Shown one piece after another: positions 1 to 7,900 of a DNA stretch of 64,000 bases. A program made the position numbers and the translations under genes. This DNA is from Pirellulaceae bacterium. Its GTDB lineage: Bacteria > Planctomycetota > Planctomycetia > Pirellulales > Pirellulaceae. The notes beneath the pieces are model-generated. The model did no database searches and was not told where the DNA came from. It saw nothing but the letters and a program-made list of their open reading frames with translations. How positions within the stretch are numbered: the first letter of the stretch is position 1; every line of letters starts with the position of its first letter. The stretch lies in the NCBI GenBank assembly GCA_023382975.1, contig JAHDXO010000012.1:122502-186501 (forward strand), given 5' to 3'.

Positions 1-1362
1 CGGCTGGAACGCGACATCGATGAATCGGGGTGCCTTCACATCCCTTGGGAAGTCGATGGCTACGGGACGCTGCTGCTGTCGACCTCCAGTCTGATGGAGC
101 GAGCGCGTCCGTATCAACTGCCCGTCGAATTAGCCCGCGGCACCATCAATCGGTTGCGAACCAAATCGTCTGTTTGGCAGATGGCCGGGCTCGAGGTCAC
201 AGCCGAGTTGGCCTCGGAACTGGATTCCGCCGTCAGGACTTTTGCTCAAGCCGCGACCAACCAGAACCAACCCGCCCTGTCCTCTCGACTGGCCGAAGAT
301 GCGATCCGACAGTCGTTGGACGCGATGGCGTTGCTCGCCCAGCAATACTCTCGCCAAGTTCTGGAGTCGCGCCACCGAAACGCTGGACAACTGCCGACGC
401 TGCTGGCGGGCAATCTGGGCGGCTCGACGATGCCGGAGAACCTCGAGCCGATGTTCGTCGCAGCGTTCAACGCTGCGGTGATTCCGTTCAATTGGCGCTG
501 TGCCGAACCGGAATGCGACAAAGATGACTGGGCGGAGACCGACCGGCAGTTGAAGTTGTGTCTGCGACATCGTCTGAAGATACTGGGCGGTCCCCTGATG
601 CGTCTGGATCGAAGCAGTCTGCCCGGTTGGGTCGCGGACCGGTGCCGGGATTTCAACTGGTTGTCGGGCTGTATCGCCCGTTACATCTCCAATGCGGTGA
701 AGCGATACAAGGGCCAAGTTCACCTGTGGCATTGTTCGGCCGCCGCCAATGTCGCGGCCGGACTGCCGTTGTCGGACGAGCAGAGACTGCGGTTGGCCGT
801 GCTGGCGATCGAGACGACTCGGCGGTGCGACCCGCGCACGCCGGTGATCGTCAGCTTTGATCAGCCGTGGGGCGAGTACATGGTCGAGACGCCCTTTGCT
901 CTGCCGCCCATGCATTTTGCCGAGATGATGGTTCGCGCGGAACTCGGTTTGGCCGGAATCGGACTGGAGTTGAATCTCGGCTACTGGCCCGACGGCAGCC
1001 TGCCGCGCGACCTGCTGGAGATCGGCCAGTTGATCGATCAATGGAGCCAGTTGGGTCTGCCGTTGATTCCGATGATCTCGATTCCCAGCGGTTGCGACGA
1101 CGATCCGCTGGCCAGTCAGTCAACGGCGCGCCCGGTGCGCTCCGTCGCCGGCGATTGCCCTTCGATAGACAGCCAGAAGCGTCTGATCGAACAGTTGCTG
1201 CCCATGCTTACCGCGAAACAATCGGTGCAGGCGATCGTTTGGAACCAAGTCTTCGATTCGGCGGACCATCGATTCGCGCACGGCGGACTATTCGATGCGT
1301 CGTCCCGTCCCAAACCGTCGCTGACGTCCGTCATCGGACTGCGGCGCGATCACTTGCAATAG
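1..1362 (+). CDS. GH10-like TIM-barrel protein, 5' partial
   Basis: The reading frame is open from the first base, so the N-terminus lies outside the window; the first internal ATG is at 94. The C-terminal ~420 residues look like a glycoside hydrolase family 10-type barrel: an 'AFNAAVIPFNW' strand, a 'LGGPLMRLDRSSLPGW' strand resembling the GH10 'GHxLvWHxxxPxW' motif, and 'YKGQVHLWHC' resembling the strand that normally ends in WDVVNE. The acid/base Glu of that strand is absent (it reads LWHCSAAAN), while 'GLELNL' could correspond to the nucleophile strand ITELD. This suggests a GH10-related protein that is not a normal xylanase. The family assignment rests on motif order only and is moderate; what the protein binds cannot be told. 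Confidence 0.6.
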   Translation, partial: RLERDIDESGCLHIPWEVDGYGTLLLSTSSLMERARPYQLPVELARGTINRLRTKSSVWQMAGLEVTAELASELDSAVRTFAQAATNQNQPALSSRLAEDAIRQSLDAMALLAQQYSRQVLESRHRNAGQLPTLLAGNLGGSTMPENLEPMFVAAFNAAVIPFNWRCAEPECDKDDWAETDRQLKLCLRHRLKILGGPLMRLDRSSLPGWVADRCRDFNWLSGCIARYISNAVKRYKGQVHLWHCSAAANVAAGLPLSDEQRLRLAVLAIETTRRCDPRTPVIVSFDQPWGEYMVETPFALPPMHFAEMMVRAELGLAGIGLELNLGYWPDGSLPRDLLEIGQLIDQWSQLGLPLIPMISIPSGCDDDPLASQSTARPVRSVAGDCPSIDSQKRLIEQLLPMLTAKQSVQAIVWNQVFDSADHRFAHGGLFDASSRPKPSLTSVIGLRRDHLQ

Positions 1363-1736
1363 TCCCATGCGCTACAATCGTCACAATCGTTGCCGTTCAG
1401 CCTCCAACAACAGCCGATGTCGATTTCACCGGTTTTCTGAGCCAGGAACAGAGGTTCTTTTTACGATGAATGGGATACTGGCGCAGGATAAGGGACTTAT
1501 TCGGGCGCCGGTGAATCGAGCCGGCTGTACGGTGTGGGACCTGGTCGGTTCAGTGGGCGAACGAGGGGCTGTGAGCGGAACGGATCGGCTTGGGCGACGA
1601 GTCAGCAGCGGGGCGTGCTTCCCCCGCGATCCACTGGGGGATCGGCTGGCAAGTCGCCCGCATCGAGCCGGTCGTTCCGCCACGGCCCTTTGTTTTTTTC
1701 TCGTTCGATCGTTTCGATCGAACCGGGGGGCCTGAC
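1363..1736. other. Intergenic region, 374 bp
   Basis: No convincing gene is seen here. The stretch contains the palindrome-rich sequence TTCGATCGTTTCGATCGAA at 1704-1722 just before the HD-domain gene, and a short inverted repeat around GATCCACTGGGGGATC near 1629. Open frames crossing it lack a ribosome binding site and have no protein-like composition. Confidence 0.4.
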
Positions 1737-3065
1737 ATGGACAGCATCCATGACATCCCCGAAGTGCGCGGACTCGACGCACGCACACAACTGATTCGGA
1801 TTCCCGACCAACAAGACGTGCCTCTGACGCCTCGGGTCCGGCAGATCATCGATACGGCCGAGTTCCGCCGTTTGTCTCAGATCAGCCAGTTGGGATTGGT
1901 GTCGCTGGTCTATCCGGCCGCTCATCATTCGCGGTTCGAACACTGCCTGGGCGTGTATCGAATGACGCTGCTGTACCTGAAGCAACTGGCTCACAACCCG
2001 CGATTTACCGCGGTGATCGCGTCACATGAGGCTGAGTTGCTGATCGTCGCCGCGCTGCTGCACGACCTGGGCCACTGGCCGTTCTGTCACGCCATCGAGG
2101 ACATGAACCTGCCCGGAGTTCCGGAGCATGAACTGTTTGCCAACAGCTTCATCTTGGAGGGCGAAATCGCCGACTCGCTTCGCGACCAGTGGCAGATTCA
2201 TCCGCGCGAGGTGGTTTCGCTGCTGTCCGAGGAGCCGCGCGATATCAAGTCCGGCGTTTTGCACAGCATCCTGTCCGGACCGATCGATGTGGACAAGATG
2301 GACTACCTGGTCCGGGACAGTCTGCACGCGGGCGTGCCGTATGGCCGGAACTTCGACCAACAGCGGTTGATCGGCAGTCTTTGCCTGAACGAAGCGGGTA
2401 ACGGACTAGCGATCAGCGACAAGGGACGGACGGCGGCGGAGATGATGGTTTTCGCCCGCTACGTGATGTTCAGCGAAGTCTACTGGCACCATGCGGTCCG
2501 CGCGGCCACCGCCATGCTGCAGCGGGCTTTCTTTCTGCTGCACGACCAACTGGACTTGGATCCTTTGTTTCGCAAGACCGAGTCGCGCATGATCGCCGAA
2601 CTGCGCCAGATCGCGCAGGACGGCCCCGCGGCCGAGTTGCTGGACGGCTTGTTCGGGCCGGTGCGTCGGTTGTACAAACGTTTGGCCCAGTTCAGTTTCT
2701 TCGAGCAGCGGGAGTGGTACGAGCAACTCGCCCGCCGCCCGTTCCCCTGGCTGGTCCGGTGCAGCGAGGTGTTTGCCGACCGGATCAGCCGTCAACTGGG
2801 ACGTCGCGTGGCTCCGTCCGAAGTGCTGTTCGACGCGCCGCCGACGAAGCTGGAAGTCCAGTTCCAGGTGGACATCCACTTCCCCAAGGAACCTTGCTAC
2901 CGTCCGCTGGGCGACGTGTCCCCCGTCGTTAGCACTCTGGCCCGCAAACAGTTCGACGATTATGTCAAGCGAGTCCGCATCTTCGTCCACCCCCGCTTGG
3001 CCGACGACCTGCGCACGGTAGCCAACGTCCCCGCCGCGCTGGCCGAGACGCTGCGCGAACTTTAG
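1737..3065 (+). CDS. HD-domain phosphohydrolase (dGTPase/SAMHD1-like)
   Basis: This 442-residue protein carries an HD metal-dependent phosphohydrolase domain. The H...HD...D metal ligands are visible: His69 in 'HHSRFEH', His109-Asp110 in 'AALLHDLGHWPFCH', and Asp185 or Asp188 in 'GPIDVDKMDYLVRD'. The combination of RFEH, the HDLGH motif and DVDKMDYL is typical of the dGTP triphosphohydrolase/SAMHD1-like group of HD proteins, so a cytosolic nucleotide phosphohydrolase is likely, but the substrate is not shown by the sequence. I chose ATG 1737 because homology to HD proteins begins shortly after it; the frame is open 49 codons further upstream without a ribosome site. Short inverted arms (AAGTGGACC at 3070, GGTCCACTT at 3120) follow the stop. 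Confidence 0.85.
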   Translation: MDSIHDIPEVRGLDARTQLIRIPDQQDVPLTPRVRQIIDTAEFRRLSQISQLGLVSLVYPAAHHSRFEHCLGVYRMTLLYLKQLAHNPRFTAVIASHEAELLIVAALLHDLGHWPFCHAIEDMNLPGVPEHELFANSFILEGEIADSLRDQWQIHPREVVSLLSEEPRDIKSGVLHSILSGPIDVDKMDYLVRDSLHAGVPYGRNFDQQRLIGSLCLNEAGNGLAISDKGRTAAEMMVFARYVMFSEVYWHHAVRAATAMLQRAFFLLHDQLDLDPLFRKTESRMIAELRQIAQDGPAAELLDGLFGPVRRLYKRLAQFSFFEQREWYEQLARRPFPWLVRCSEVFADRISRQLGRRVAPSEVLFDAPPTKLEVQFQVDIHFPKEPCYRPLGDVSPVVSTLARKQFDDYVKRVRIFVHPRLADDLRTVANVPAALAETLREL

Positions 3066-3206
3066 TAGCCGAAGTGGACCACACCTCGATCGACGCTGCC
3101 TTTGGCGCCTTCGTGCGAAAGGTCCACTTGGTTGCCATTCCGCGAAGGGTTACCATTCAACGGAACGTCGATGGTAGTTCCGATTGCCCTTACGGAGGAC
3201 AGACCG

Positions 3207-5234
3207 ATGCGCGCGATGGTTGTCATGACGATCGTATTGGCCGCCTCGGCGGCACAGGCCGAAGAGTTGAAGGCGTGGGATCCGCAGGTGTCTGCGGTGG
3301 CTCCGGAGCGGATGCTCGAAGCCTATTGGCAGCACGAATCGCTCGCGGCCTTGCAGCGGCGGCGGGAGGCGTTCGAGGCGCTGCAGACGGTCGAGCAGTG
3401 CCGGGACTGGCAGACCGCCAGGCGGGAGTTCTTCCTGAACCAGATCGGCGGACTGCCGGAGCGTACGCCGCTCGACCCGCAGATCGCGGGCCGGTTGGAA
3501 GCGGACGACTACCGCGTGGAGAAGATCATTTTCGCCAGCCGACCCAATCATCGTGTGACAGCCGCCCTGTATCTGCCCAAAGGGGAGGGGCCGTTTCCCG
3601 GCGTGCTGATCGCGTGCGGGCACAGCAAGAACGGCAAGGCCGCCGGGTACAACCAGCGGATGGGCATGCTGCTGGCCCGGCACGGGATGGCTGCCCTGTG
3701 CTACGATCCGATCGGACAGGGCGAACGCTCGCAGATCCTGAACGAAAACGGGCAGGCGCCGCTGGGTTCCACCACGGAACATTTTCTGGTCGGCGTCGGA
3801 GCCACGTTGGTCGGCGTCAACACGGCTCAGTACCGCATCTACGACGGCATCCGCGCCATCGACTATTTGATCAGCCGCGAGGACATCGACGGCCAGCGGA
3901 TCGGCTTCACCGGCTGCTCGGGCGGCGGGACATTGACCAGCTACGTCATGAGCCTGGACGACCGGGTGACCTGCGCCGCACCGGCCTGTTATATCACGAC
4001 GTTCGAACGATTGATCCAAACCCTCGGGCCGCAGGACGCCGAGCAGAACATCTTCGGGCAGATCGCGTTCGGCATGGAACAGACGGATTACGTCCTGATG
4101 CGGGCGCCGAAGCCGACGCTGATCGTCTCGACGACCGACGACTACTTTGACATCCAGGGAAGCTGGGACACATTCCGCCAGGCCAAACGCTTCTACGCGC
4201 GACTCGGATATCCCGAGCGGGTCGATTTGGTCGAGGACGTCGGCAAGCACGGCGTGACGAAACTGAACCGGGAAACGCTCACCCATTGGATGCGGCGCTG
4301 GCTGCTGAACAGCGATCAGCGAGTGGCGGACAGCGAGCCGCCGCTGTGGACCGACGAGCAATTGCAGTGTACGCCGGCAGGGCAGGTGCTGCTGCTGGCC
4401 GGAGAAAGATCCGCATTCGACTTGAATATCCAACGGGCCGAGCAGTTGGTCGCCCAGCAGCGCGAACTTCACGAGTCGGCAACTCCCGATGCGGTTCGCG
4501 GGAAGATCCGCCAAGCGGCTGCCATCCGACCGTGGGAGAAGATTGCCTCGTTGCAGATGAAAAACGGAGGCTCGGTACAGCGCGATGGATTCCGCATCGA
4601 CCGGCTGATGCTGCATGCCGAACCCGGACTGTTCCTGCCCGCGCTGGCGTTCGTGCCCGCGGACACGGACGGACGCACGGCAGCGTATCTCTACTTGCAC
4701 GAGGACGGCAAATCGGCCGACATCGACGGCGGCATTGGGAAACTGGTTGCGGCCGGTCACATCGTCCTGGCCATCGATCTGCCCGGCACGGGCGAGACTC
4801 GCAGCAGCGCAAGGGACCGAGGGCAATTGGGCGACTGGAAGAACTCGTATCTGGCCTATCTGAACGGCCGGTCGCTGGTCGGACTGCGAGCCGAGAACGT
4901 GCTGGCAGCGGCCCGTTTCCTGGCTGGCTATGCCGACCCGGAAGCGCCGCGGTCCGTTCACTTGGTGGCGGTCGGCGAAGTCGGCGTGCCCGCCCTGCAC
5001 GCCGCCGCGCTCGAGCCGGATCGGTTCGCATCTACGACGCTCCGCCGGACCCTGGTCAGTTGGGACAACGTGGTTCGCACGCCGCAGGGCACGAACCAGA
5101 TTGTCAATCTGGTTCACAATGCCCTAGCCACGTACGATCTGCCCGATTTGGTTCGGTTTGCCGGTTCGGACCGCGTCAAGTCCGAAGAACCCGTGGACGC
5201 CAGCGGGAATCCGATCGGACCGTCACTCCCGTAG
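3207..5234 (+). CDS. Exported alpha/beta hydrolase (acetylxylan-esterase-like), two-domain
   Basis: The 675-residue product begins with a signal peptide (MRAMVVMTIVLAASAAQAEE) and is preceded by GGAGG at 3194-3198. Residues ~90-370 form an alpha/beta hydrolase with a nucleophile elbow 'GCSGGG' (Ser238), an acid in 'STTDDYFD' (about 311-314) and His348 in 'GKHGVT', so the triad is complete. The remaining ~300 residues look like a second, degenerate hydrolase-like domain ('AYLYLHEDGKSA', 'AIDLPGTGETR') without an obvious GxSxG. Planctomycetes encode many such exported esterases for polysaccharide de-esterification, which is the likely role; the substrate is unknown. It is convergent with mscL. 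Confidence 0.85.
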   Translation: MRAMVVMTIVLAASAAQAEELKAWDPQVSAVAPERMLEAYWQHESLAALQRRREAFEALQTVEQCRDWQTARREFFLNQIGGLPERTPLDPQIAGRLEADDYRVEKIIFASRPNHRVTAALYLPKGEGPFPGVLIACGHSKNGKAAGYNQRMGMLLARHGMAALCYDPIGQGERSQILNENGQAPLGSTTEHFLVGVGATLVGVNTAQYRIYDGIRAIDYLISREDIDGQRIGFTGCSGGGTLTSYVMSLDDRVTCAAPACYITTFERLIQTLGPQDAEQNIFGQIAFGMEQTDYVLMRAPKPTLIVSTTDDYFDIQGSWDTFRQAKRFYARLGYPERVDLVEDVGKHGVTKLNRETLTHWMRRWLLNSDQRVADSEPPLWTDEQLQCTPAGQVLLLAGERSAFDLNIQRAEQLVAQQRELHESATPDAVRGKIRQAAAIRPWEKIASLQMKNGGSVQRDGFRIDRLMLHAEPGLFLPALAFVPADTDGRTAAYLYLHEDGKSADIDGGIGKLVAAGHIVLAIDLPGTGETRSSARDRGQLGDWKNSYLAYLNGRSLVGLRAENVLAAARFLAGYADPEAPRSVHLVAVGEVGVPALHAAALEPDRFASTTLRRTLVSWDNVVRTPQGTNQIVNLVHNALATYDLPDLVRFAGSDRVKSEEPVDASGNPIGPSLP

Positions 5235-5261
5235 CACAGGCTGCCAGCCTATGCACATTTG

Positions 5262-5292
5262 ACGAGCCGACTCTTGAGCCGGGGCGGCTCGT
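5262..5292. terminator. Inverted repeat between convergent genes
   Basis: ACGAGCCG (5262-5269) and CGGCTCGT (5285-5292) are perfect 8-bp complements with a 15-nt loop. The hairpin lies between the convergent esterase and mscL genes, where a bidirectional terminator is expected. There is no T-run on either side, so it is only a candidate. Confidence 0.4.
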
Positions 5293-5332
5293 GCCGTTCC
5301 GCTCCGATGTTTCGTTGCCGATCCCTCGCCGG

Positions 5333-5779
5333 TCAGGCTCGCGATTTCAGCAGGTCGCGGATCTCGGCGAGCAATTCCTGGTCCTTGGTGGGCGGCGGCG
5401 ACTCGGCCGGTGCTTCCTGCTTCTTGCTCTTCATCAACAAGCCCAGGAACTTGACGATGAAGATGAACAGCGCGACGGCGACGATCAAGAAGTTGAGCAC
5501 TTCGCCCAGGAACAGGCCGTAGGGAATATCCTTGCCGTTGATGACCCAGACCCAGGTCAGGTATCCGCCTTCGCCGGGCATGATCACACTGATCAGCGGC
5601 ATGATCAGGTGCGTGACCAGCGAGTTGACAATTTTGCCGAAGGCGGCGCCGATGATCACGCCGACGGCGAGATCGACCACGTTGCCTTTGAAGGCAAAGT
5701 TCTTGAACTCGTCGAACAACGACGACACTTGCTGGCTCGATGCCTGAAGCATCGCATGGGGATTCACTTTGTCCGACAT
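5333..5779 (-). CDS. mscL: Large-conductance mechanosensitive channel MscL
   Basis: A 148-residue MscL, close to the family's usual ~135-150 residues. The conserved N-terminal segment 'FKNFAFKGNVVDLAVGVI' followed by 'GAAFGKIVNSLV' is the pore-lining first transmembrane helix with the Gly/Ala packing face; the second helix is 'LIVAVALFIFIVKFLGLL', followed by a charged cytoplasmic helix ending 'ELLAEIRDLL'. The channel opens under membrane tension to release solutes during hypo-osmotic shock. An N-terminal extension of ~20 residues is slightly longer than usual. A GGAGA ribosome site precedes the ATG. Confidence 0.97.
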   Translation of the reverse strand: MSDKVNPHAMLQASSQQVSSLFDEFKNFAFKGNVVDLAVGVIIGAAFGKIVNSLVTHLIMPLISVIMPGEGGYLTWVWVINGKDIPYGLFLGEVLNFLIVAVALFIFIVKFLGLLMKSKKQEAPAESPPPTKDQELLAEIRDLLKSRA

Positions 5780-5800
5780 GGCTTCTCCTTCGTTGGTTGG

Positions 5801-7057
5801 TTAACCCTCGCGAATCTCGCGTTTGTCCGCATCGTAGATCTGACGCTTCCCGCTATCGAACGCGCGCATCGCCATCAGGGCCGGTACGCAATGGTGGTAA
5901 CCCGCTTCGATCGGCGCGTTGCAGGTTCCGCGAGTGCGCAGGCACTGGAGCCAGTCCAGGAAGTGGTCGGGGGTCTCGACCGCCGCGATCGGTTGTTCCT
6001 CCTTGGGCAGATCGCTGGGCTCGATGGCTCCGGCATTGGAATACGTCGGCGTCGTCCAGCGAGTCAGATCCATCGTGCCTCGCTCGCCGTAGATCTTCAG
6101 CACGTTGCCGTTGCCGTTGCCGAAGTTGGTCGCGTAGCTGACCATCAGCCCTTCGGGATAGATCCAAGTGGCTTGCGCGTGGTCGGGGCAGGTGAATCCG
6201 TACTCGTCCTTCCACGTGAACGTACCGCCTTGGGCGACGCAACTGACCGGCAGCGTGGTGCCGACGATGAAGTTGTACAAGTCGATGAAATGGCAGCCCA
6301 GATTCGAGATCGGTCCGTCCGAGAATTCGCGGTAGCCATACCAACCGGTCAGCAGCTTGCCGTCGAAGGGCCGCATCGGCCGGTCCATCAGGAATTCCTT
6401 CCAGTCGACGTCTTCTTCGCGGATCGGTTCGGAACGCTGCATCCACGAGTACCAATACGGCTTCGTGCCATTGCGGCATTGCTCGATCCGGGACACCTTG
6501 CCCAGCACGCCTGAACGGAACAGGTCTCGGCAGCCGGTGCTGGTGGGGAAGCTCCGGACCTGGGTGCCCATCTGCACGACGATGCCGCTGGCCTTGACCG
6601 CGTCGCAGCACTGCTTCAGGGAATCCATGTCCATCGCCAGCGGTTTTTCGCAGTAAGCGTCCTTCTTGACTTTGGCTGCCGCTTCCAAATGGGCGGCGTG
6701 ATGGTGATCGCACGAGGCGATCATCACCACGTCGATCTCGTCCAGCGCCAGAATGTCGCGGTAGGACGCGAACTGCTTGGCAGGTCGCCCGTACCATTCC
6801 TGGCAGCGGGCCGCCGCACGCTCGCGTCGCGGCAGCCATGGGTCGCTGACCGCGGTGAACTCGACGTTCTGCTGCTTGTCGTGCGCATGCACGCCAGGCA
6901 TGAACGCTCCGTAGCCGCGGCCGCCGCAACCGATCAGCCCGATGGCGATCCGTTCGTTGGCTCCGATGATTCGCCCGTAGCTCTGAGCGGTGAAGGCGAG
7001 CGCGGCGCCGGCCGAAGCCGTCGCCAGGAATTGCCGGCGGGTCGAGGAATTCGTCAT
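5801..7057 (-). CDS. Tat-exported Gfo/Idh/MocA family oxidoreductase
   Basis: The 418-residue protein starts at ATG 7057, which has GGAGGAG five bases upstream; an upstream in-frame start at 7102 lacks this. The N-terminus carries a twin-arginine signal ('STRRQFLATASAGAALAF'), then a Rossmann nucleotide-binding motif 'IGLIGCGGRGYG' and the 'CEKPLAMD' motif (EKP) characteristic of the glucose-fructose oxidoreductase/inositol dehydrogenase family. The C-terminal half has the beta-sheet substrate domain ('SNLGCHFIDLYNF'). Such exported NAD(P)-dependent sugar oxidoreductases are expanded in planctomycetes; the substrate cannot be deduced. Confidence 0.92.
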   Translation of the reverse strand: MTNSSTRRQFLATASAGAALAFTAQSYGRIIGANERIAIGLIGCGGRGYGAFMPGVHAHDKQQNVEFTAVSDPWLPRRERAAARCQEWYGRPAKQFASYRDILALDEIDVVMIASCDHHHAAHLEAAAKVKKDAYCEKPLAMDMDSLKQCCDAVKASGIVVQMGTQVRSFPTSTGCRDLFRSGVLGKVSRIEQCRNGTKPYWYSWMQRSEPIREEDVDWKEFLMDRPMRPFDGKLLTGWYGYREFSDGPISNLGCHFIDLYNFIVGTTLPVSCVAQGGTFTWKDEYGFTCPDHAQATWIYPEGLMVSYATNFGNGNGNVLKIYGERGTMDLTRWTTPTYSNAGAIEPSDLPKEEQPIAAVETPDHFLDWLQCLRTRGTCNAPIEAGYHHCVPALMAMRAFDSGKRQIYDADKREIREG

Positions 7058-7131
7058 GGATGCTCCTCCGGATAGAGACAGGATGGTGTTTCGAAGCGCC
7101 AAGGCGCCACGGGCTGTTCGCAGCGCACTCG

Positions 7132-7160
7132 GTTCTATGCGATCCGCGATGTCAAGTCAA
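7132..7160 (-). promoter_or_regulatory. Sigma70-like promoter for the oxidoreductase
   Basis: On the minus strand TTGACT (7160-7155) is followed after exactly 17 bp by TAGAAC (7137-7132). The site lies about 75 bp upstream of the oxidoreductase start at 7057, in the region divergent from the plus-strand gene at 7283. Confidence 0.5.
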
Positions 7161-7282
7161 TCATAAGGGATCAGCATGGAACCCATCGTGCATTGTCTCC
7201 GCGCGCACCGTAGAATCAACGGAGTCTGAGATCGCGCGATTGCCACTCTTCCCTCTCTTCTTCCGGAAAGGAGCTCTTCACC

Positions 7283-7900
7283 ATGTCGGCTTTTGCTTTT
7301 CGTTGTCACCCGTGTTCCGAGGGTGCACCCGACTGGTTCGTCTCGCAGTTGGATGTGGAACGGTTGGGGCCGGACGTGCGAATCGTTCGCGTCCGAGTCG
7401 GCCGAGATTGGCAGTGTGCCGTACTGGATCGCCAGCAGACGGTTGTCGTCGAGGATCAATTGCTGCGGTCCGTCATCGCGAGCGACGAAGCGGATTGCCC
7501 CGAGTGCGCGGAATGGCTGGCAGCCGCCTCGTCCAGCACGACCGCCAGCCCGGCGGGATACGAGGCCTCCGCGAACGCTGGCACAGAACCATCCGACTCG
7601 CAACCGCCCGCCGAGCCAAGGCAGTCCGGGCGCGACGCCGCGAAACTGCTGGCCGCCGCCGTCTCCCTGCAGGGACAGCAGTTTGTCGTGGTCGCCTGCC
7701 CGATGACCCTGCTGGAAAGCTCGGGCGAAGCCGACATGGCCATCGAAGATCTTCGACCGTGCTTCGGCGGCGTCCCGGTCGTACTGATGGCTCAGCGCGA
7801 GGATGGGTCGGTGCGGTACTACGGCGACAGCCAATTGGTGGATCGGCTAGCGGGCATCCCGATCGACAGAATGCCGTGGAAGGAGTACGCGGTCGGCTGA
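7283..7900 (+). CDS. Hypothetical protein, 205 aa
   Basis: I do not recognise a family. The start is supported by GAAAGGAG nine bases upstream. The protein has an N-terminal ~80-residue region with a CPEC motif ('EADCPECAEWL', possible half metal site together with 'CHPC' near residue 9), a Ser/Pro/Ala-rich linker (~85-115) and a C-terminal globular part. No signal peptide or membrane segment is seen, so a cytosolic location is likely. Its last 54 bases overlap the 3' end of the convergent serine hydrolase gene. Confidence 0.7.
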   Translation: MSAFAFRCHPCSEGAPDWFVSQLDVERLGPDVRIVRVRVGRDWQCAVLDRQQTVVVEDQLLRSVIASDEADCPECAEWLAAASSSTTASPAGYEASANAGTEPSDSQPPAEPRQSGRDAAKLLAAAVSLQGQQFVVVACPMTLLESSGEADMAIEDLRPCFGGVPVVLMAQREDGSVRYYGDSQLVDRLAGIPIDRMPWKEYAVG

